Positions 22,892 through 31,864 of a stretch of DNA of 64,000 nucleotides are shown here, piece after piece (the first letter of the stretch is position 1; every line of letters begins with the position of its first letter). The notes below the pieces were generated by a model. That model searched no databases. It worked only from the letters and a program-made list of their open reading frames with translations, and was not told the DNA's origin. Origin of the DNA: Amorphoplanes friuliensis DSM 7358 (GTDB taxonomy: Bacteria; Actinomycetota; Actinomycetes; Mycobacteriales; Micromonosporaceae); NCBI RefSeq assembly GCF_000494755.1, contig NC_022657.1:9206001-9270000 (forward strand). Direction: 5' to 3'. The position numbers and the translations under genes are program-made.

Positions 22892-24022
22892 TTACAGAAG
22901 CTCGACCACCGTGGCGTTGGCCATTCCTCCGCCTTCACACATGGTCTGCAGGCCGTAGTGCACGCCGGTCTGTCGCATGTGGTGCAGCATCGTCGTCATG
23001 ATCCGTGCGCCGGAGGCACCGAGCGGGTGACCGAGAGCGATCGCTCCACCGCGCGGGTTGAGGCGCGCCGGGTCGGCACCGGTCTCCGCCAGCCAGGCGA
23101 GCGGCACGGGCGCGAACGCCTCGTTCACCTCGTACACTCCGATTTGATCAAGGGTGAGACCCGACCGGGCCAGCGCTTTTGCGGTGGCCGGGAGGGGCGC
23201 GGTCAGCATGATCACCGGATCGTCGGCGGCGACCACCGCGGTGTGGATCCGCGCGATCGGTGTCAGGCCGTGCGCGGCCGCCCAGCGCGACGTGGTGACA
23301 GCCAGTGCGGCGGCGCCGTCGGAGATCTGTGACGCCGACCCGGCCGTGACCACCCCGTCGGTCTTGAAGGGCGTCTTCAGCCCGCCCAGCTTCTCGATCG
23401 TGGTGTCGCGCCGGATGCCCTCGTCGCGGGTGACACCAGCGACCGGCACCACCTCGACGTCGAAGTCGCCGGCGTCCTGCGCCTTGGCGGCCGCGGCGTG
23501 GCTGGCCAGAGCGTATTCATCAAGCTGCTGCCGCGAGAAACCCCAGCGTTCCGCCATCATCTCGGCGCCGACACCCTGGTTGAAGACCGACGTGCCGTAA
23601 CGGTCGGCGATCGCCGCGCCGTACGGGTCGGCACCGGCCGCGCTCGACCCCATCGGCACCCGGCTCATCGACTCGACACCGCCGGCCACGACCAGATCGG
23701 CCTGCCCGGACAGCACGGTCGCCGCGGCGAAGTGCACCGCCTGCTGGCTGGAACCGCACTGACGGTCCATCGTCGTCGCCGGCACCGACTCGGGCCATCC
23801 GGCGGCCAGGACGGCGCTGCGCCCGATGTTCCAGGACTGCTCGCCGACCTGCGACACACAGCCCCACATGACGTCCTCGACGTCGGCCGGGTCGAAGCCC
23901 GTCCGCTCGGCCAGAGCCCGCAACACGGTCGCGGACAGGTCAGCCGGGTGAACCTCGGCCAGCCCGCCGTTGCGCCGCCCGACGGGAGTCCGTACCGCTC
24001 CGACGATCACCGCATCTCGCAT
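22892..24022 (-). CDS. Thiolase (acetyl-CoA acetyltransferase)
   Basis: The protein has 376 residues. It catalyses thiolytic cleavage of 3-ketoacyl-CoA in beta-oxidation or condensation of acyl-CoAs. The nucleophilic Cys89 is in MDRQCGSSQQA. The distal motifs VYEVNEAFAPVPLAW, AIALGHPLGASGARI (catalytic His) and MCEGGGMANATVVEL (second Cys) are intact. ATG 24022 starts the conserved RDAVIVGAVRTPVG sequence; a longer in-frame extension to 24061 is rejected as unneeded. It is divergent from the PH-domain gene. It is probably a FadA-like enzyme of fatty acid degradation. Confidence 0.93.
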   Translation of the reverse strand: MRDAVIVGAVRTPVGRRNGGLAEVHPADLSATVLRALAERTGFDPADVEDVMWGCVSQVGEQSWNIGRSAVLAAGWPESVPATTMDRQCGSSQQAVHFAAATVLSGQADLVVAGGVESMSRVPMGSSAAGADPYGAAIADRYGTSVFNQGVGAEMMAERWGFSRQQLDEYALASHAAAAKAQDAGDFDVEVVPVAGVTRDEGIRRDTTIEKLGGLKTPFKTDGVVTAGSASQISDGAAALAVTTSRWAAAHGLTPIARIHTAVVAADDPVIMLTAPLPATAKALARSGLTLDQIGVYEVNEAFAPVPLAWLAETGADPARLNPRGGAIALGHPLGASGARIMTTMLHHMRQTGVHYGLQTMCEGGGMANATVVELL

Positions 24023-24059
24023 ACTGCCGACGGTACGCCGGGCTGCCATAGTTGTGGCC

Positions 24060-24482
24060 ATGTCGCCTCTTCAGTGGCGGGTGAAGCCCGTTCTGCCGAT
24101 CACCAAACTGCTGGGTGCGATCGCCGTGGTGGTGCTCGTCCTCGCATTCGGACGCCGCGATCCGGTGCAGTGGGTCATCGCCGCCGGCGTTGCCGTCGCT
24201 CTGGCCGGCTGGGCGGCCCGCGACCTGATCGCCCCGGTCCGGCTGAGCGCGGACACGAGCGGCATCACCATGCTCACCGGATTTGCCCACCGTCACCACG
24301 TGGCCTGGCCGCAGGTCGAGCGGGTACGCGTCGACAGCCGCGACCGCCGCGGCCTGCGCAGCCGCCTGCTGGAGATCGACACCGGCGACAGCCTGCACCT
24401 CTTCAGCACCAACGAGCTCGGCGCCGAGCCGGAAGAGGTGGCCGACGCCCTCAACGCACTCCGCTCGAACGCCCCGCTCTGA
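24060..24482 (+). CDS. Small membrane protein with PH-like domain
   Basis: The protein has 140 residues. Two hydrophobic helices (about 14-33 and 40-58) are followed by a cytoplasmic domain of about 80 residues (LSADTSGITMLTGFAHRHHVAWPQVERVRVD...) that matches the bacterial PH-like domain found in actinobacterial proteins such as Cfp6. The central W-x-x-V-x-x-V-R-V pattern is typical of this group. The function is unknown; these proteins are probably membrane scaffolds. It is divergent from thiolase and convergent with the rhomboid gene 6 bases away. Confidence 0.8.
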   Translation: MSPLQWRVKPVLPITKLLGAIAVVVLVLAFGRRDPVQWVIAAGVAVALAGWAARDLIAPVRLSADTSGITMLTGFAHRHHVAWPQVERVRVDSRDRRGLRSRLLEIDTGDSLHLFSTNELGAEPEEVADALNALRSNAPL

Positions 24483-24488
24483 TCGAGG

Positions 24489-25400
24489 TCAGGTCAGGCT
24501 GAGCGTTCGGTAGACGGCCAGGGCCATGAGGATCACGAAGATGGCGGCGGTGCCGAGGCCCTGGACGAGGTTGCGTTTGTCCTTGGGGGCGTAGGCGAGG
24601 ACCGCTGCGACCGCGCCGCCGATCACCATGCCGCCGAGGTGGCCGGCGATGGAGATGTTCGAGATCGTGAAGGTGAAGATCACGTTGATGACGATCACCG
24701 GAAGGATCGGGGCGACGCTGAGGTTCAGCCGCTTGAGCAGCACGAAGATGGCTGCCATCAGACCGAAGACCGCGGTCGAGGCGCCCGCCGTCATGCTGTT
24801 GGGCGCCGAGAAGAGGTACGCCGCCACGTTGCCGCCGAGGCCCGCCAGCAGGTAGAGGCCGACGAACCGCAGCGGGCCCAGCACACGCTCGATGTCGCGG
24901 CCGAGGAACCACAGGGCGTACATGTTCAGCAGGAGATGCAGCACGCCGTAGTGGAGGAACATCGCCGTAAACAGGCGGTACCACTCGCCGTTGGCGATGC
25001 CGTGGACGGCGAGATCACCGGCCGGGCCGTAGAGGGCCGAGCCGAGGACCGCACCCCACTCGGTCAGCGGGGTGCTGCCGCCGAGCAGACCGCCCCAGCC
25101 GCCACCGGCGACCGCGCCGGAGCCGCCGGAGAGGATCGAGATCAGCCCCACGACGACGTTGATGCCGATGAGGACCCGCGTGGCCGTCCCGGAGCGGCCG
25201 GCGGCGCTCCCCCCGAAGGCGGTGCGCGCCGGCCGCTGGGTGCGCCTGCCATCGGCGACACATTCCGGGCACTGGTGGCCGACCGAGGCCTCGTTCATGC
25301 AGTCCGGGCAGATCGGCCGCTCGCAGCGGGTGCAGCGCACGTAGGTCTCTTTCGACGGATGTCGGTAGCAGACCGGCGCCGTCACCGGAGACTCACTCAT
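24489..25400 (-). CDS. Rhomboid-family intramembrane serine protease
   Basis: The protein has 303 residues. An N-terminal zinc-binding B-box-like segment (Cys11, His14, Cys23, Cys26, Cys31, Cys34, His42, Cys44, Cys47) precedes six or seven transmembrane helices. The catalytic Ser is in TAGASTAVFGLM and the His in IAGHLGGMVIGG; the L1-loop region HYGVLHLLLNMYAL is also present. It cleaves transmembrane substrates in the lipid bilayer. A zinc-finger-fused rhomboid next to a cyclophilin gene is a common actinobacterial arrangement. The cyclophilin lies 26 bases upstream on the same strand and may be co-transcribed. Confidence 0.92.
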   Translation of the reverse strand: MSESPVTAPVCYRHPSKETYVRCTRCERPICPDCMNEASVGHQCPECVADGRRTQRPARTAFGGSAAGRSGTATRVLIGINVVVGLISILSGGSGAVAGGGWGGLLGGSTPLTEWGAVLGSALYGPAGDLAVHGIANGEWYRLFTAMFLHYGVLHLLLNMYALWFLGRDIERVLGPLRFVGLYLLAGLGGNVAAYLFSAPNSMTAGASTAVFGLMAAIFVLLKRLNLSVAPILPVIVINVIFTFTISNISIAGHLGGMVIGGAVAAVLAYAPKDKRNLVQGLGTAAIFVILMALAVYRTLSLT

Positions 25401-25426
25401 GCCACAACGGTACCCGGACGGGGTAA

Positions 25427-25957
25427 CTAACCGGCTGCGCGCTCGATCTCCACGCGCTCCACGACGACGTCCTCGCGGGGACGGTCGCCGGGGCCGGTCG
25501 GGGTCGTCGCGATCGAGTCCACGACCTTGGCGGACGCCTCGTCGGCAACCTGGCCGAAGATGGTGTGACGCCGGTTCAGGTGCGGGGTCGGTCCGACCGT
25601 GATGAAGAACTGCGAACCGTTCGTGCCCGGGCCCGCGTTCGCCATGGCGAGCACGTACGGGCGGTCGAACTGCAGCTCGGGGTGGAACTCGTCGGCGAAC
25701 TGGAAGCCCGGGCCGCCGCGGCCCGTACCGGTCGGGTCGCCCAGCTGGACCATGAAGCCGGCGATGACGCGGTGCGAGATCGTGCCGTCGTAGTACGGGC
25801 CGTTGCCCTTCTGGCCGGTCCGCGGGTCGACGTAATCCTTGGTGCCCTCGGCGAGCTCCACGAAGTTGCGCACGGTCGCCGGCGCGTGGTCCGGGAACAG
25901 CTGCAACCGGATCGGGCCGTGATTGGTGTGCAGGGTGGCGTAAAGAGTGTCGGCCAC
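25427..25957 (-). CDS. Cyclophilin-type peptidyl-prolyl cis-trans isomerase
   Basis: The protein has 176 residues from GTG 25957, fixed by GGGGAG six bases upstream. The single cyclophilin domain has ISHRVIAGFMVQLGD, GGPGFQFADEF and NGSQFFIT with conserved Arg and Phe of the active site, and a downstream HLNRRHTIFGQV. It accelerates proline isomerisation during protein folding in the cytoplasm. The long in-frame extension up to 26824 on this strand is an artefact of GC-rich DNA. It probably shares a transcript with the rhomboid gene. Confidence 0.93.
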   Translation of the reverse strand: MADTLYATLHTNHGPIRLQLFPDHAPATVRNFVELAEGTKDYVDPRTGQKGNGPYYDGTISHRVIAGFMVQLGDPTGTGRGGPGFQFADEFHPELQFDRPYVLAMANAGPGTNGSQFFITVGPTPHLNRRHTIFGQVADEASAKVVDSIATTPTGPGDRPREDVVVERVEIERAAG

Positions 25958-26125
25958 GGGTACTCCCCCTATGTGTCGCGGTCGCCGGTCCGCTACAACG
26001 GGGCCGGCGCTGGACAGTTCTTTGCTGTTCGGATCCTCCCCCATGTGTCTGATCCGGCTACGCGGGGGTACCCGAAGAGGCACGATGACGTATACGTGGG
26101 AGAGAACCACAGGAGGTGGGCACTG

Positions 26126-26803
26126 GTGTTCGCAACGATGCGACGGAAGAACCGCAGCGCAAAGATGAAGAGCGAGCTCGGGCAGAGCGTTGATCACTTC
26201 AAGCGTGCGGCATCCATCGCCGCGCAGGAGACCAGCGCAACCGTGGGTCCCAGGTTCAACGCCGCCAAGGACCGCGTGCAGCCGACGGCCGTCAAGGCCA
26301 AGGATGCCGCGTCCAACAGCTGGGAGAGCGCCCTCGCGACGCTGACTCCGCTGGTGGCAGCCGCGACGGACAGCGCGCGGCAGACGGGCAAGTCGACGAC
26401 GAAGGCGGGCAAGAAGGCCGTCAAGTCGAACAAGAAGAACGCGAAGAAGCTCGAGAAGCGCACCAACAAGGCGCTGGGCCGCAAGCAGAAGAGCCGGTCG
26501 GGCCTCAAGCTCGGCGGTCTGCTGCTGGCCGGTGCCGCCGTCGGTGCTGCGGGTGCTTACGTGGTTCGCAAGCGTCGCCGGGAGCAGTGGGACGAGTACG
26601 ACCCCAGCGGCCCGATCAGCTCGCCGGTGACCGGTGCTGACGACGCTGCTTTCGAGCCGGCCGACCTGTCGGGCCCGTCGGGCTTCGTCACGCCGGCCGA
26701 CGAGACGGACTCGCTCGTCGTGGACGACGGTGCGGACCAGACCTCGTCGACGCAGCACAGCCCGAACGTCGCTCGCCTGGCGAGCGGCAAGAACAACAAC
26801 TGA
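26126..26803 (+). CDS. Lys/Ala-rich membrane-associated protein
   Basis: The protein has 225 residues from GTG 26126 (AGGAGG at 26111-26116). The first 100 residues are Ala/Lys/Ser-rich helices, with a very basic stretch (KAGKKAVKSNKKNAKKLEKR) that resembles histone-like or YtxH-type sequence. One hydrophobic segment follows (LKLGGLLLAGAAVGAAGAYVV), and then an acidic C-terminus (about 155-225). It is most likely a membrane-anchored protein with basic cytoplasmic coils that could touch DNA or phospholipid. The role is unknown. Confidence 0.7.
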   Translation: MFATMRRKNRSAKMKSELGQSVDHFKRAASIAAQETSATVGPRFNAAKDRVQPTAVKAKDAASNSWESALATLTPLVAAATDSARQTGKSTTKAGKKAVKSNKKNAKKLEKRTNKALGRKQKSRSGLKLGGLLLAGAAVGAAGAYVVRKRRREQWDEYDPSGPISSPVTGADDAAFEPADLSGPSGFVTPADETDSLVVDDGADQTSSTQHSPNVARLASGKNNN

Positions 26804-26824
26804 CCCTCGGGTCACGGTACGCAC

Positions 26825-26859
26825 AAAGGGCGGGCTTCCCCACGGGACGTCCGCCCTTT
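26825..26859. terminator. Bidirectional terminator between convergent genes
   Basis: AAAGGGCGG/CCGCCCTTT forms a 9-bp stem with a 17-base loop between the Lys-rich protein gene and eccB. On either strand it ends in AAA/TTT, fitting a bidirectional terminator. Confidence 0.7.
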
Positions 26860-28303
26860 ACTGCTGCGTAGCGTCCGCCTGCCGAGCTCGTACGGGATCC
26901 AGGGCCGGACCTTGCGGCAGGAGCGCGACCAGCTGGCCGGGGATCGGGTCGGGCTGCACGCCGCCGTAACCGAGACGCGGCAGGACGTCGCGGCTGGCGA
27001 TCGGATAACGCCGGCCGGTGTCGGTGATGATGCTCACCGTGCCGCTGCCGGCCGGAGCGGTCGACGACGCCGCGGCCACCACCAGCGCGCCTTTGCCCCG
27101 GGGAACGTAGACAAGATCGGCCTGGACGCCACCCGGAACCGTCGGGGCGCCGGTCACCGGGCTGCCCTTGGGCACGGTGGGACCGATGCGGATGCTGACC
27201 TCGGGAACGTCCTTGTCCTCACCGTCGGAGGTCAGGCAGACCTGCCGCGGGCCGTTGAGGAGCACCGGGACCGCCGGCGGGAAACCGGCCTCGCTCGCGG
27301 CGGTGACCAGCTGCGTGGCGGAGTGCGGCAGGGTGCTGTAGAGGTTGAGGTCCATCTCGCGGCGGGGGTAGACCTGGGGCTCGACCTGCATCAACCGCGC
27401 CTGCACGTCGGTGATGTCGGCAACACCGTCGCTCAGCACGGCGCCCCACTGGTCGCCGCCCGAGTCGCTGTGGATCTGCAGCAGCTGCCCGACCTCGAAG
27501 CCGGGGATCTTCGCTGACGGGTCACCGAGGCCGGGGATGGCCGGCGGCTTGAGGTCCGGGCCGATCGGCACGGAGTTGCTCCAGGCGGTCGCGACCGGCA
27601 ACGGCTGCTGGGTCCAGCCGAAGTAGACCGAGGTCTGCTGCAGCCGCCCGGCCGGGATCAGGAAGCGTTTGTTGTTGTAGACCAGGTAGGTGCGCTGGGA
27701 CGGGTCCGAGACCAGCAGCCCGCGCAGCTCGGCAGCCGGAGTGTCGGCGCGGGGGACCGGCAGCACCGTGCCGTCCGTGAGCCGGTCGCCGACCGACACC
27801 AGGCTCTGTGGCGTCGTGGCGCCCTGCGTGGCCAGCGAGCACACCGTCCACACCTCGTCGACCAGGCCCTTCTTGGCCGACGGCAGCGAGTCGGGGGCGT
27901 CCGGAATGCCGAGCGGGTCACCCAGCGGCACCTTGGCCAGGCTCTCCGAGGAGGCGTTGACCATCGTCGGCTCGGGTGCGCCGGCGATCAGCAGGCCGGA
28001 GCTGTAGTTGAGCACCGGGTGCATGCGGTCGTCCGACTTCAGGTAGACGTACCGGGCGCCTGAGCCCTTTTCCATGAACACCACGGCCTCGTTGCGCGGC
28101 TGCACGGTGCTGCGGCCCTTGAGCAGGCCGTAGACCGCGGCACCGCCGACCGCGAGACACGCGACGACCAGACTGATCAGCGCCGCGCTACCGGCCCGCC
28201 GCAATGGTGAGCGGTGCGGGTCGGGGTCGTGGGTGACCAGTGCGGCGACCACCCGCTGCTGCGAGTACTGGTACGAGTGCAGCTGATCCTGGCGTGACGG
28301 CAC
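26858..28303 (-). CDS. eccB: Type VII secretion protein EccB
   Basis: The protein has 481 residues. The conserved N-terminus MPSRQDQLHSYQYSQQRVVA is the EccB hallmark. One transmembrane helix follows (SAALISLVVACLAVGGAAVYGLL, about 38-60) and then a large periplasm-side domain (RNEAVVFMEKGSGARYVYL...). EccB is a core part of the ESX/type VII secretion membrane complex. No eccC, eccD, mycP or WXG100 genes lie in this window on either side, so the gene is either an orphan or separated from its partners. ATG 28303 follows a non-coding gap of 64 bases to CorA. Confidence 0.92.
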   Translation of the reverse strand: MPSRQDQLHSYQYSQQRVVAALVTHDPDPHRSPLRRAGSAALISLVVACLAVGGAAVYGLLKGRSTVQPRNEAVVFMEKGSGARYVYLKSDDRMHPVLNYSSGLLIAGAPEPTMVNASSESLAKVPLGDPLGIPDAPDSLPSAKKGLVDEVWTVCSLATQGATTPQSLVSVGDRLTDGTVLPVPRADTPAAELRGLLVSDPSQRTYLVYNNKRFLIPAGRLQQTSVYFGWTQQPLPVATAWSNSVPIGPDLKPPAIPGLGDPSAKIPGFEVGQLLQIHSDSGGDQWGAVLSDGVADITDVQARLMQVEPQVYPRREMDLNLYSTLPHSATQLVTAASEAGFPPAVPVLLNGPRQVCLTSDGEDKDVPEVSIRIGPTVPKGSPVTGAPTVPGGVQADLVYVPRGKGALVVAAASSTAPAGSGTVSIITDTGRRYPIASRDVLPRLGYGGVQPDPIPGQLVALLPQGPALDPVRARQADATQQ

Positions 28304-28367
28304 GCGACTTCCCTCCCCAGGGCGACACCGTCACTGTAAAGGTCGGCGCTCCTCGATGGGGGGCGGG

Positions 28368-29507
28368 TCAGAGCCAGCCGTTGCGGCGGAACGCGCGGTA
28401 GAGCAGCACCGAGATGCCCAGCATCAGCAGGAACACCACGGGATAGCCGTACGGCCAGCGCTGCTCGGGCATGTGCACGAAGTTCATGCCCTCGACGCCG
28501 GCGATCGCCGTCCACACCGTTGCGATACCGGCCCACGCGGCGATCTTGCGCATGTCGTTGTTCTGGTCGACGGTCACCTGCGCCAGACGCGCCTGGAGGA
28601 TCGAGTTCAGCAGGTCGTCGTACGAGGAGACCTGCTCGACCGTCCGCGTGAGGTGGTCCTGGACGTCGCGGAAGTAGCGCCGGATCTCCTTGGGGACCAG
28701 CCGGCTCTGCGGCGAGGTGATCGTGGCGAGGGGCCGCTGCAGGGGCACGACGGCCCGCCGGAACTCCACGATCTCGCGCTTCATCTGGTAGATCTGCTGC
28801 ACCGGAGCACCCGTCCCCCGGGAGAACGCACCCTCCTCGATGATGTCGAGGTCGGCCTCCACCTGGTCGGCAACCTCCACGTACGCGTCCACGACCTTGT
28901 CCGTCACGGCGTACGCGACCGCCCACGGACCCTGCTCGAGGAGTACGCCGCGGGACTCGAGGTCCGCGCGTACCGGGGCGAGGCGGGAGGCGTCGCCGTG
29001 CCGGACCGTGATCACGAAGCGCTCGCCCACGAAGATCATCATTTGCCCGGTCTCGACGACCTGGGAATTCTCGGTGAGCTCGCGGTGCGGCACGTAGCGG
29101 GCGGTCCGCAGGACCAGGAAGTGGACGCTGCCGAACTGCTCCAGCTTGGGCCGCTGCTCGGCCTTGACCGCGTCCTCGACCGCGAGTTCGTGCAGGTCGT
29201 AGGTGCGCGCGATCGCCGACATCTCCGCTTGGGTGGGCTCGTGCAGGCCCAGCCAGACGAACGTGTTCTCACGGCTGCAGGCCTCGCGCAGAGCCTCGTC
29301 GGGAGTGAACTCACCGGGCTCACGCTTGCCGTTCACGTAGACGCCGCAGTCCACGACCGCGGTGCTGTGAAATTCGCGACCCGGCTCGGCCGGGACCCCG
29401 TCCGTGGTGCCGAGGAACCGGTTCATGGCCCGTACGGGGGCAGTCCACGCCCGCGACAGGGACCTGTTCACGCCGGTGGTCCTGTTCCGGCGCACGTCTT
29501 CGCTCAT
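28368..29507 (-). CDS. corA: CorA-family magnesium/divalent cation transporter
   Basis: The protein has 379 residues from ATG 29507, with GGGGAGG upstream. A long cytoplasmic N-terminal funnel with coiled helices is followed by two C-terminal membrane helices; the signature GMN lies between them (VEGMNFVHMPE). CorA pentamers import Mg2+ and, in some branches, Co2+ or Zn2+. The in-frame region beyond 29507 is not needed for the family. It is flanked by eccB downstream and a 310-base gap upstream. Confidence 0.92.
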   Translation of the reverse strand: MSEDVRRNRTTGVNRSLSRAWTAPVRAMNRFLGTTDGVPAEPGREFHSTAVVDCGVYVNGKREPGEFTPDEALREACSRENTFVWLGLHEPTQAEMSAIARTYDLHELAVEDAVKAEQRPKLEQFGSVHFLVLRTARYVPHRELTENSQVVETGQMMIFVGERFVITVRHGDASRLAPVRADLESRGVLLEQGPWAVAYAVTDKVVDAYVEVADQVEADLDIIEEGAFSRGTGAPVQQIYQMKREIVEFRRAVVPLQRPLATITSPQSRLVPKEIRRYFRDVQDHLTRTVEQVSSYDDLLNSILQARLAQVTVDQNNDMRKIAAWAGIATVWTAIAGVEGMNFVHMPEQRWPYGYPVVFLLMLGISVLLYRAFRRNGWL

Positions 29508-29817
29508 GACTGCCTCCCCCAGAGGTGATGTCGGCCCTCGCTGTGAGGCCTGCACGAGGCTACGCCCACAGGGTTGCCCGAACCTGTCGCGCCGCATGCC
29601 CGGGGGCAAGGTGGCGCCGGACGGACCGGCCGCATTTCGGGGGGTGAAGGGTGCGATCGGCCCGCCCGGCGCCGGGGGGCGGGGGTGGGTGTCGACGCGC
29701 CGGACCGCATGGTCATGCAGTCGGTGCAGCAGCATTGTGAGCCGAACGCCGGTCCCGGGGCTAACCCGGAACCGGCGCTGAGGGCTCTCTGTCGGGAATC
29801 CGACAGTAGGGCAGGTA
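29508..29817. other. Intergenic stretch upstream of corA
   Basis: In this 310-base gap I see the corA ribosome site at its left end and the aminotransferase terminator at its right end. The middle is GC-rich with no gene, RNA or repeat that I can recognise. An Mg2+ riboswitch was looked for and not seen. Confidence 0.5.
29789..29806 (-). terminator. Short hairpin after the aminotransferase gene
   Basis: CTGTCGG-GAAT-CCGACAG is a perfect 7-bp stem with a 4-base loop, 12 bases beyond the stop codon of the aminotransferase. There is no T-run. Confidence 0.5.
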
Positions 29818-30912
29818 TCAGGCGGAGATCTCGGCGATGGCGGCGGCGATCCGGCGCACACCCTCGTCGATCTGGTCGACGGTCACGGCCGAGAACGCCA
29901 GCCGCACCGAGGACTTGCCCCCGTCGAGCAGGAAGTCGCTGCCCTTGACGATGGCGACACCCTTCTTCATGGCGGCCGGGAAGAGCTTGTCGACGTCCAC
30001 CGACTCCGGCAGGTCGACCCAGAGGAAGTAGCCACCGTCGGGCTCGGTGAAGGTCGCACCCGGAATGTGCTCACGCAGCGACGCGGCGAGCACCTGCGCC
30101 CGCTCGGCCAGCGCGGTGCTCACGGTCTGCACCGACCGGTCGATGTCCCCCGAGACGCAGAACTGGTGCACGATCGCCTCGGACACCATGCCGGGAGAGA
30201 TGTAGAGGTTGGTGGCCTTCTTCGCGATCGCGTCGATCAGCGCGGCCGGACCGACCAGGTACCCGACCCGGACACCCGGGCACACGGTCTTGGTGAAGCT
30301 GGAGGCGTGGACGACGACGTTCTCCGAGTCCATCGACAGCATCGACGGCAGCGCCTCACCGCGGAAACGGATGTCGACGTACGGGTCGTCCTCGAAGATC
30401 GTGAAGCCGTACTCGACGGCCAGGCTCAGCAGCGCCTGACGCTTCTCCAGGGAGAGCGTGACACCGGCCGGGTTCTGGTAGTTCGGGATGATGTGCGCGA
30501 GCTTCGGGCGCAGGCCGTTCTCGAGCAGGCCACGCAGCTCGTCGACGTCGATGCCGTCCGGCTCGATCGTCACCTGGTGCACCTTGCCGCCCAGGTTCTG
30601 CAGGTTCAGCAGGGTGCGGTCGTAGGTCGGCTTCTCCACGATCACGTCGTCGCCGGCCTGCACCAGGTGGTTGAAGAGGAACGCGTCGGCCTGCAGCGAA
30701 CCGTTCGTCACGATGACCTGGTCGGGGGAGACCCCGTGCTTGTCGGCGATCCACTTCCGCAGCGGGACGTAACCGACGGAAGTGCCGTAGGCGGTCACAC
30801 CGGCCGGGTCGGCATCGAAGGCTCGCGCGGCGGCGGCCTTGAGGCCCTCGACGTCGACGATGTCCAGGGACGGAGCCCCTCGGGCGAAGGAGATCAACTG
30901 CTCAGCGGTCAT
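29818..30912 (-). CDS. PLP-dependent aminotransferase (class I/II, 2-aminoadipate/MocR-like)
   Basis: The protein has 364 residues. It opens with ISFARGAPSLDIVDVEGLK and contains ITAPTYD-like VEKPTYDRTLLNL and NYQNPAGVTLS. The PLP-binding Lys is in SSFTKTVCPGVRVGYL, with DDPYVDIRF as the aspartate that holds the pyridine nitrogen. It belongs to the LysN/KAT-type branch that transaminates branched, aromatic or aminoadipate substrates. There is no N-terminal GntR domain, so it is an enzyme rather than a regulator. ATG 30912 is divergent from the three-gene lipid-like operon, so a functional link is possible but unproven. Confidence 0.9.
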   Translation of the reverse strand: MTAEQLISFARGAPSLDIVDVEGLKAAAARAFDADPAGVTAYGTSVGYVPLRKWIADKHGVSPDQVIVTNGSLQADAFLFNHLVQAGDDVIVEKPTYDRTLLNLQNLGGKVHQVTIEPDGIDVDELRGLLENGLRPKLAHIIPNYQNPAGVTLSLEKRQALLSLAVEYGFTIFEDDPYVDIRFRGEALPSMLSMDSENVVVHASSFTKTVCPGVRVGYLVGPAALIDAIAKKATNLYISPGMVSEAIVHQFCVSGDIDRSVQTVSTALAERAQVLAASLREHIPGATFTEPDGGYFLWVDLPESVDVDKLFPAAMKKGVAIVKGSDFLLDGGKSSVRLAFSAVTVDQIDEGVRRIAAAIAEISA

Positions 30913-31132
30913 ACCCGCAAGCTTACGAGCAGGCTCTATACAATTTTCGACGTGTCCCCTCGGCCCTCGGTGCTCTTGCCGTGGACGACAACCGCCGGAT
31001 TTCTTCCAGCTCCGGACGACCTCACGGAAGCTTTTCCGCCCAGAGACGGCTTCGCGGTCCTGCACACTCTCGGTATGTGAACCCACCGCTATCCTCGTCG
31101 GGCACGCCCCTCACTTCGGAAGGAACCATCCC

Positions 31133-31864
31133 ATGATCGGTCTTGTACTCGCTGCCGGCGCCGGACGCAGGCTGCGCCCGTACACCGACACGCTGCCGAA
31201 GGCGCTGGTCCCCGTCGACGGGGAGACGACCATCATGGATATCTCCCTGCGTAACCTCGCGGCCGCGGGCCTGACCGACGTGACGATCGTCGTCGGCTAC
31301 CAGGCGGGCGCGGTCGAGTCACGCAAGGACGCCTTCGAGCAGAAGTACGGCGTCAAGATCACGCTCGTGCACAACGACAAGGCCGAGGAGTGGAACAACG
31401 CCTACTCCCTGTGGCTGGCCCGTGACCAGTTCGCGCAGGGCGCGCTGCTCGTCAACGGCGACACCGTCCACCCGGTGAGCGTGGAGCACACCCTCCTCAA
31501 CAGCCGCGGCCCCGGCATTCTTCTCGCCGTTGACAATGTGAAGAAGCTGGCTGACGAGGAGATGAAGACCATCTTCTCCGCAGATGGCCGGCTCACGAAG
31601 ATCACGAAACTGATGGACCCGGCCGAGGCGTTCGGCGAGTATATCGGCGCGACGATCATCGAGGCCGAGGCCGCCGCCGACCTCGCCGACGCCCTCAAGA
31701 CCACCTGGGAGCGCGACCCCAACCTCTACTACGAGGACGGCTACCAGGAGTACGCGAACCGCGGCGGTGAGATCCGCGCCGCGACCATCGGTGACATCCC
31801 CTGGGTCGAGGTGGACAACCACGACGACCTCGCCAAGGCGCGGGACATCGCATGCCACTACTAG
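31133..31864 (+). CDS. Sugar/alcohol-phosphate nucleotidyltransferase
   Basis: The protein has 243 residues. The NTP-binding signature LAAGAGRRLRPYT...PKAL is at residues 5-24, and LVNGDTVHP carries the metal-binding Asp. Overall it is close to the LicC/phosphocholine or inositol-phosphate cytidylyltransferase branch, which makes a CDP-activated head group. GGAAGGA precedes ATG 31133. The stop overlaps the next gene by 13 bases, so the three genes 31133-33625 form a tight operon. With a CDP-alcohol transferase two genes on, CTP is the likely nucleotide and a phosphorylated alcohol the likely partner; the substrate is not determinable here. Confidence 0.85.
   Translation: MIGLVLAAGAGRRLRPYTDTLPKALVPVDGETTIMDISLRNLAAAGLTDVTIVVGYQAGAVESRKDAFEQKYGVKITLVHNDKAEEWNNAYSLWLARDQFAQGALLVNGDTVHPVSVEHTLLNSRGPGILLAVDNVKKLADEEMKTIFSADGRLTKITKLMDPAEAFGEYIGATIIEAEAAADLADALKTTWERDPNLYYEDGYQEYANRGGEIRAATIGDIPWVEVDNHDDLAKARDIACHY

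Noticed and set aside
29508..29817. Mg2+ riboswitch before corA
   Set aside because: No M-box-like or other structured pattern was recognised; the stretch is plain GC-rich spacer.
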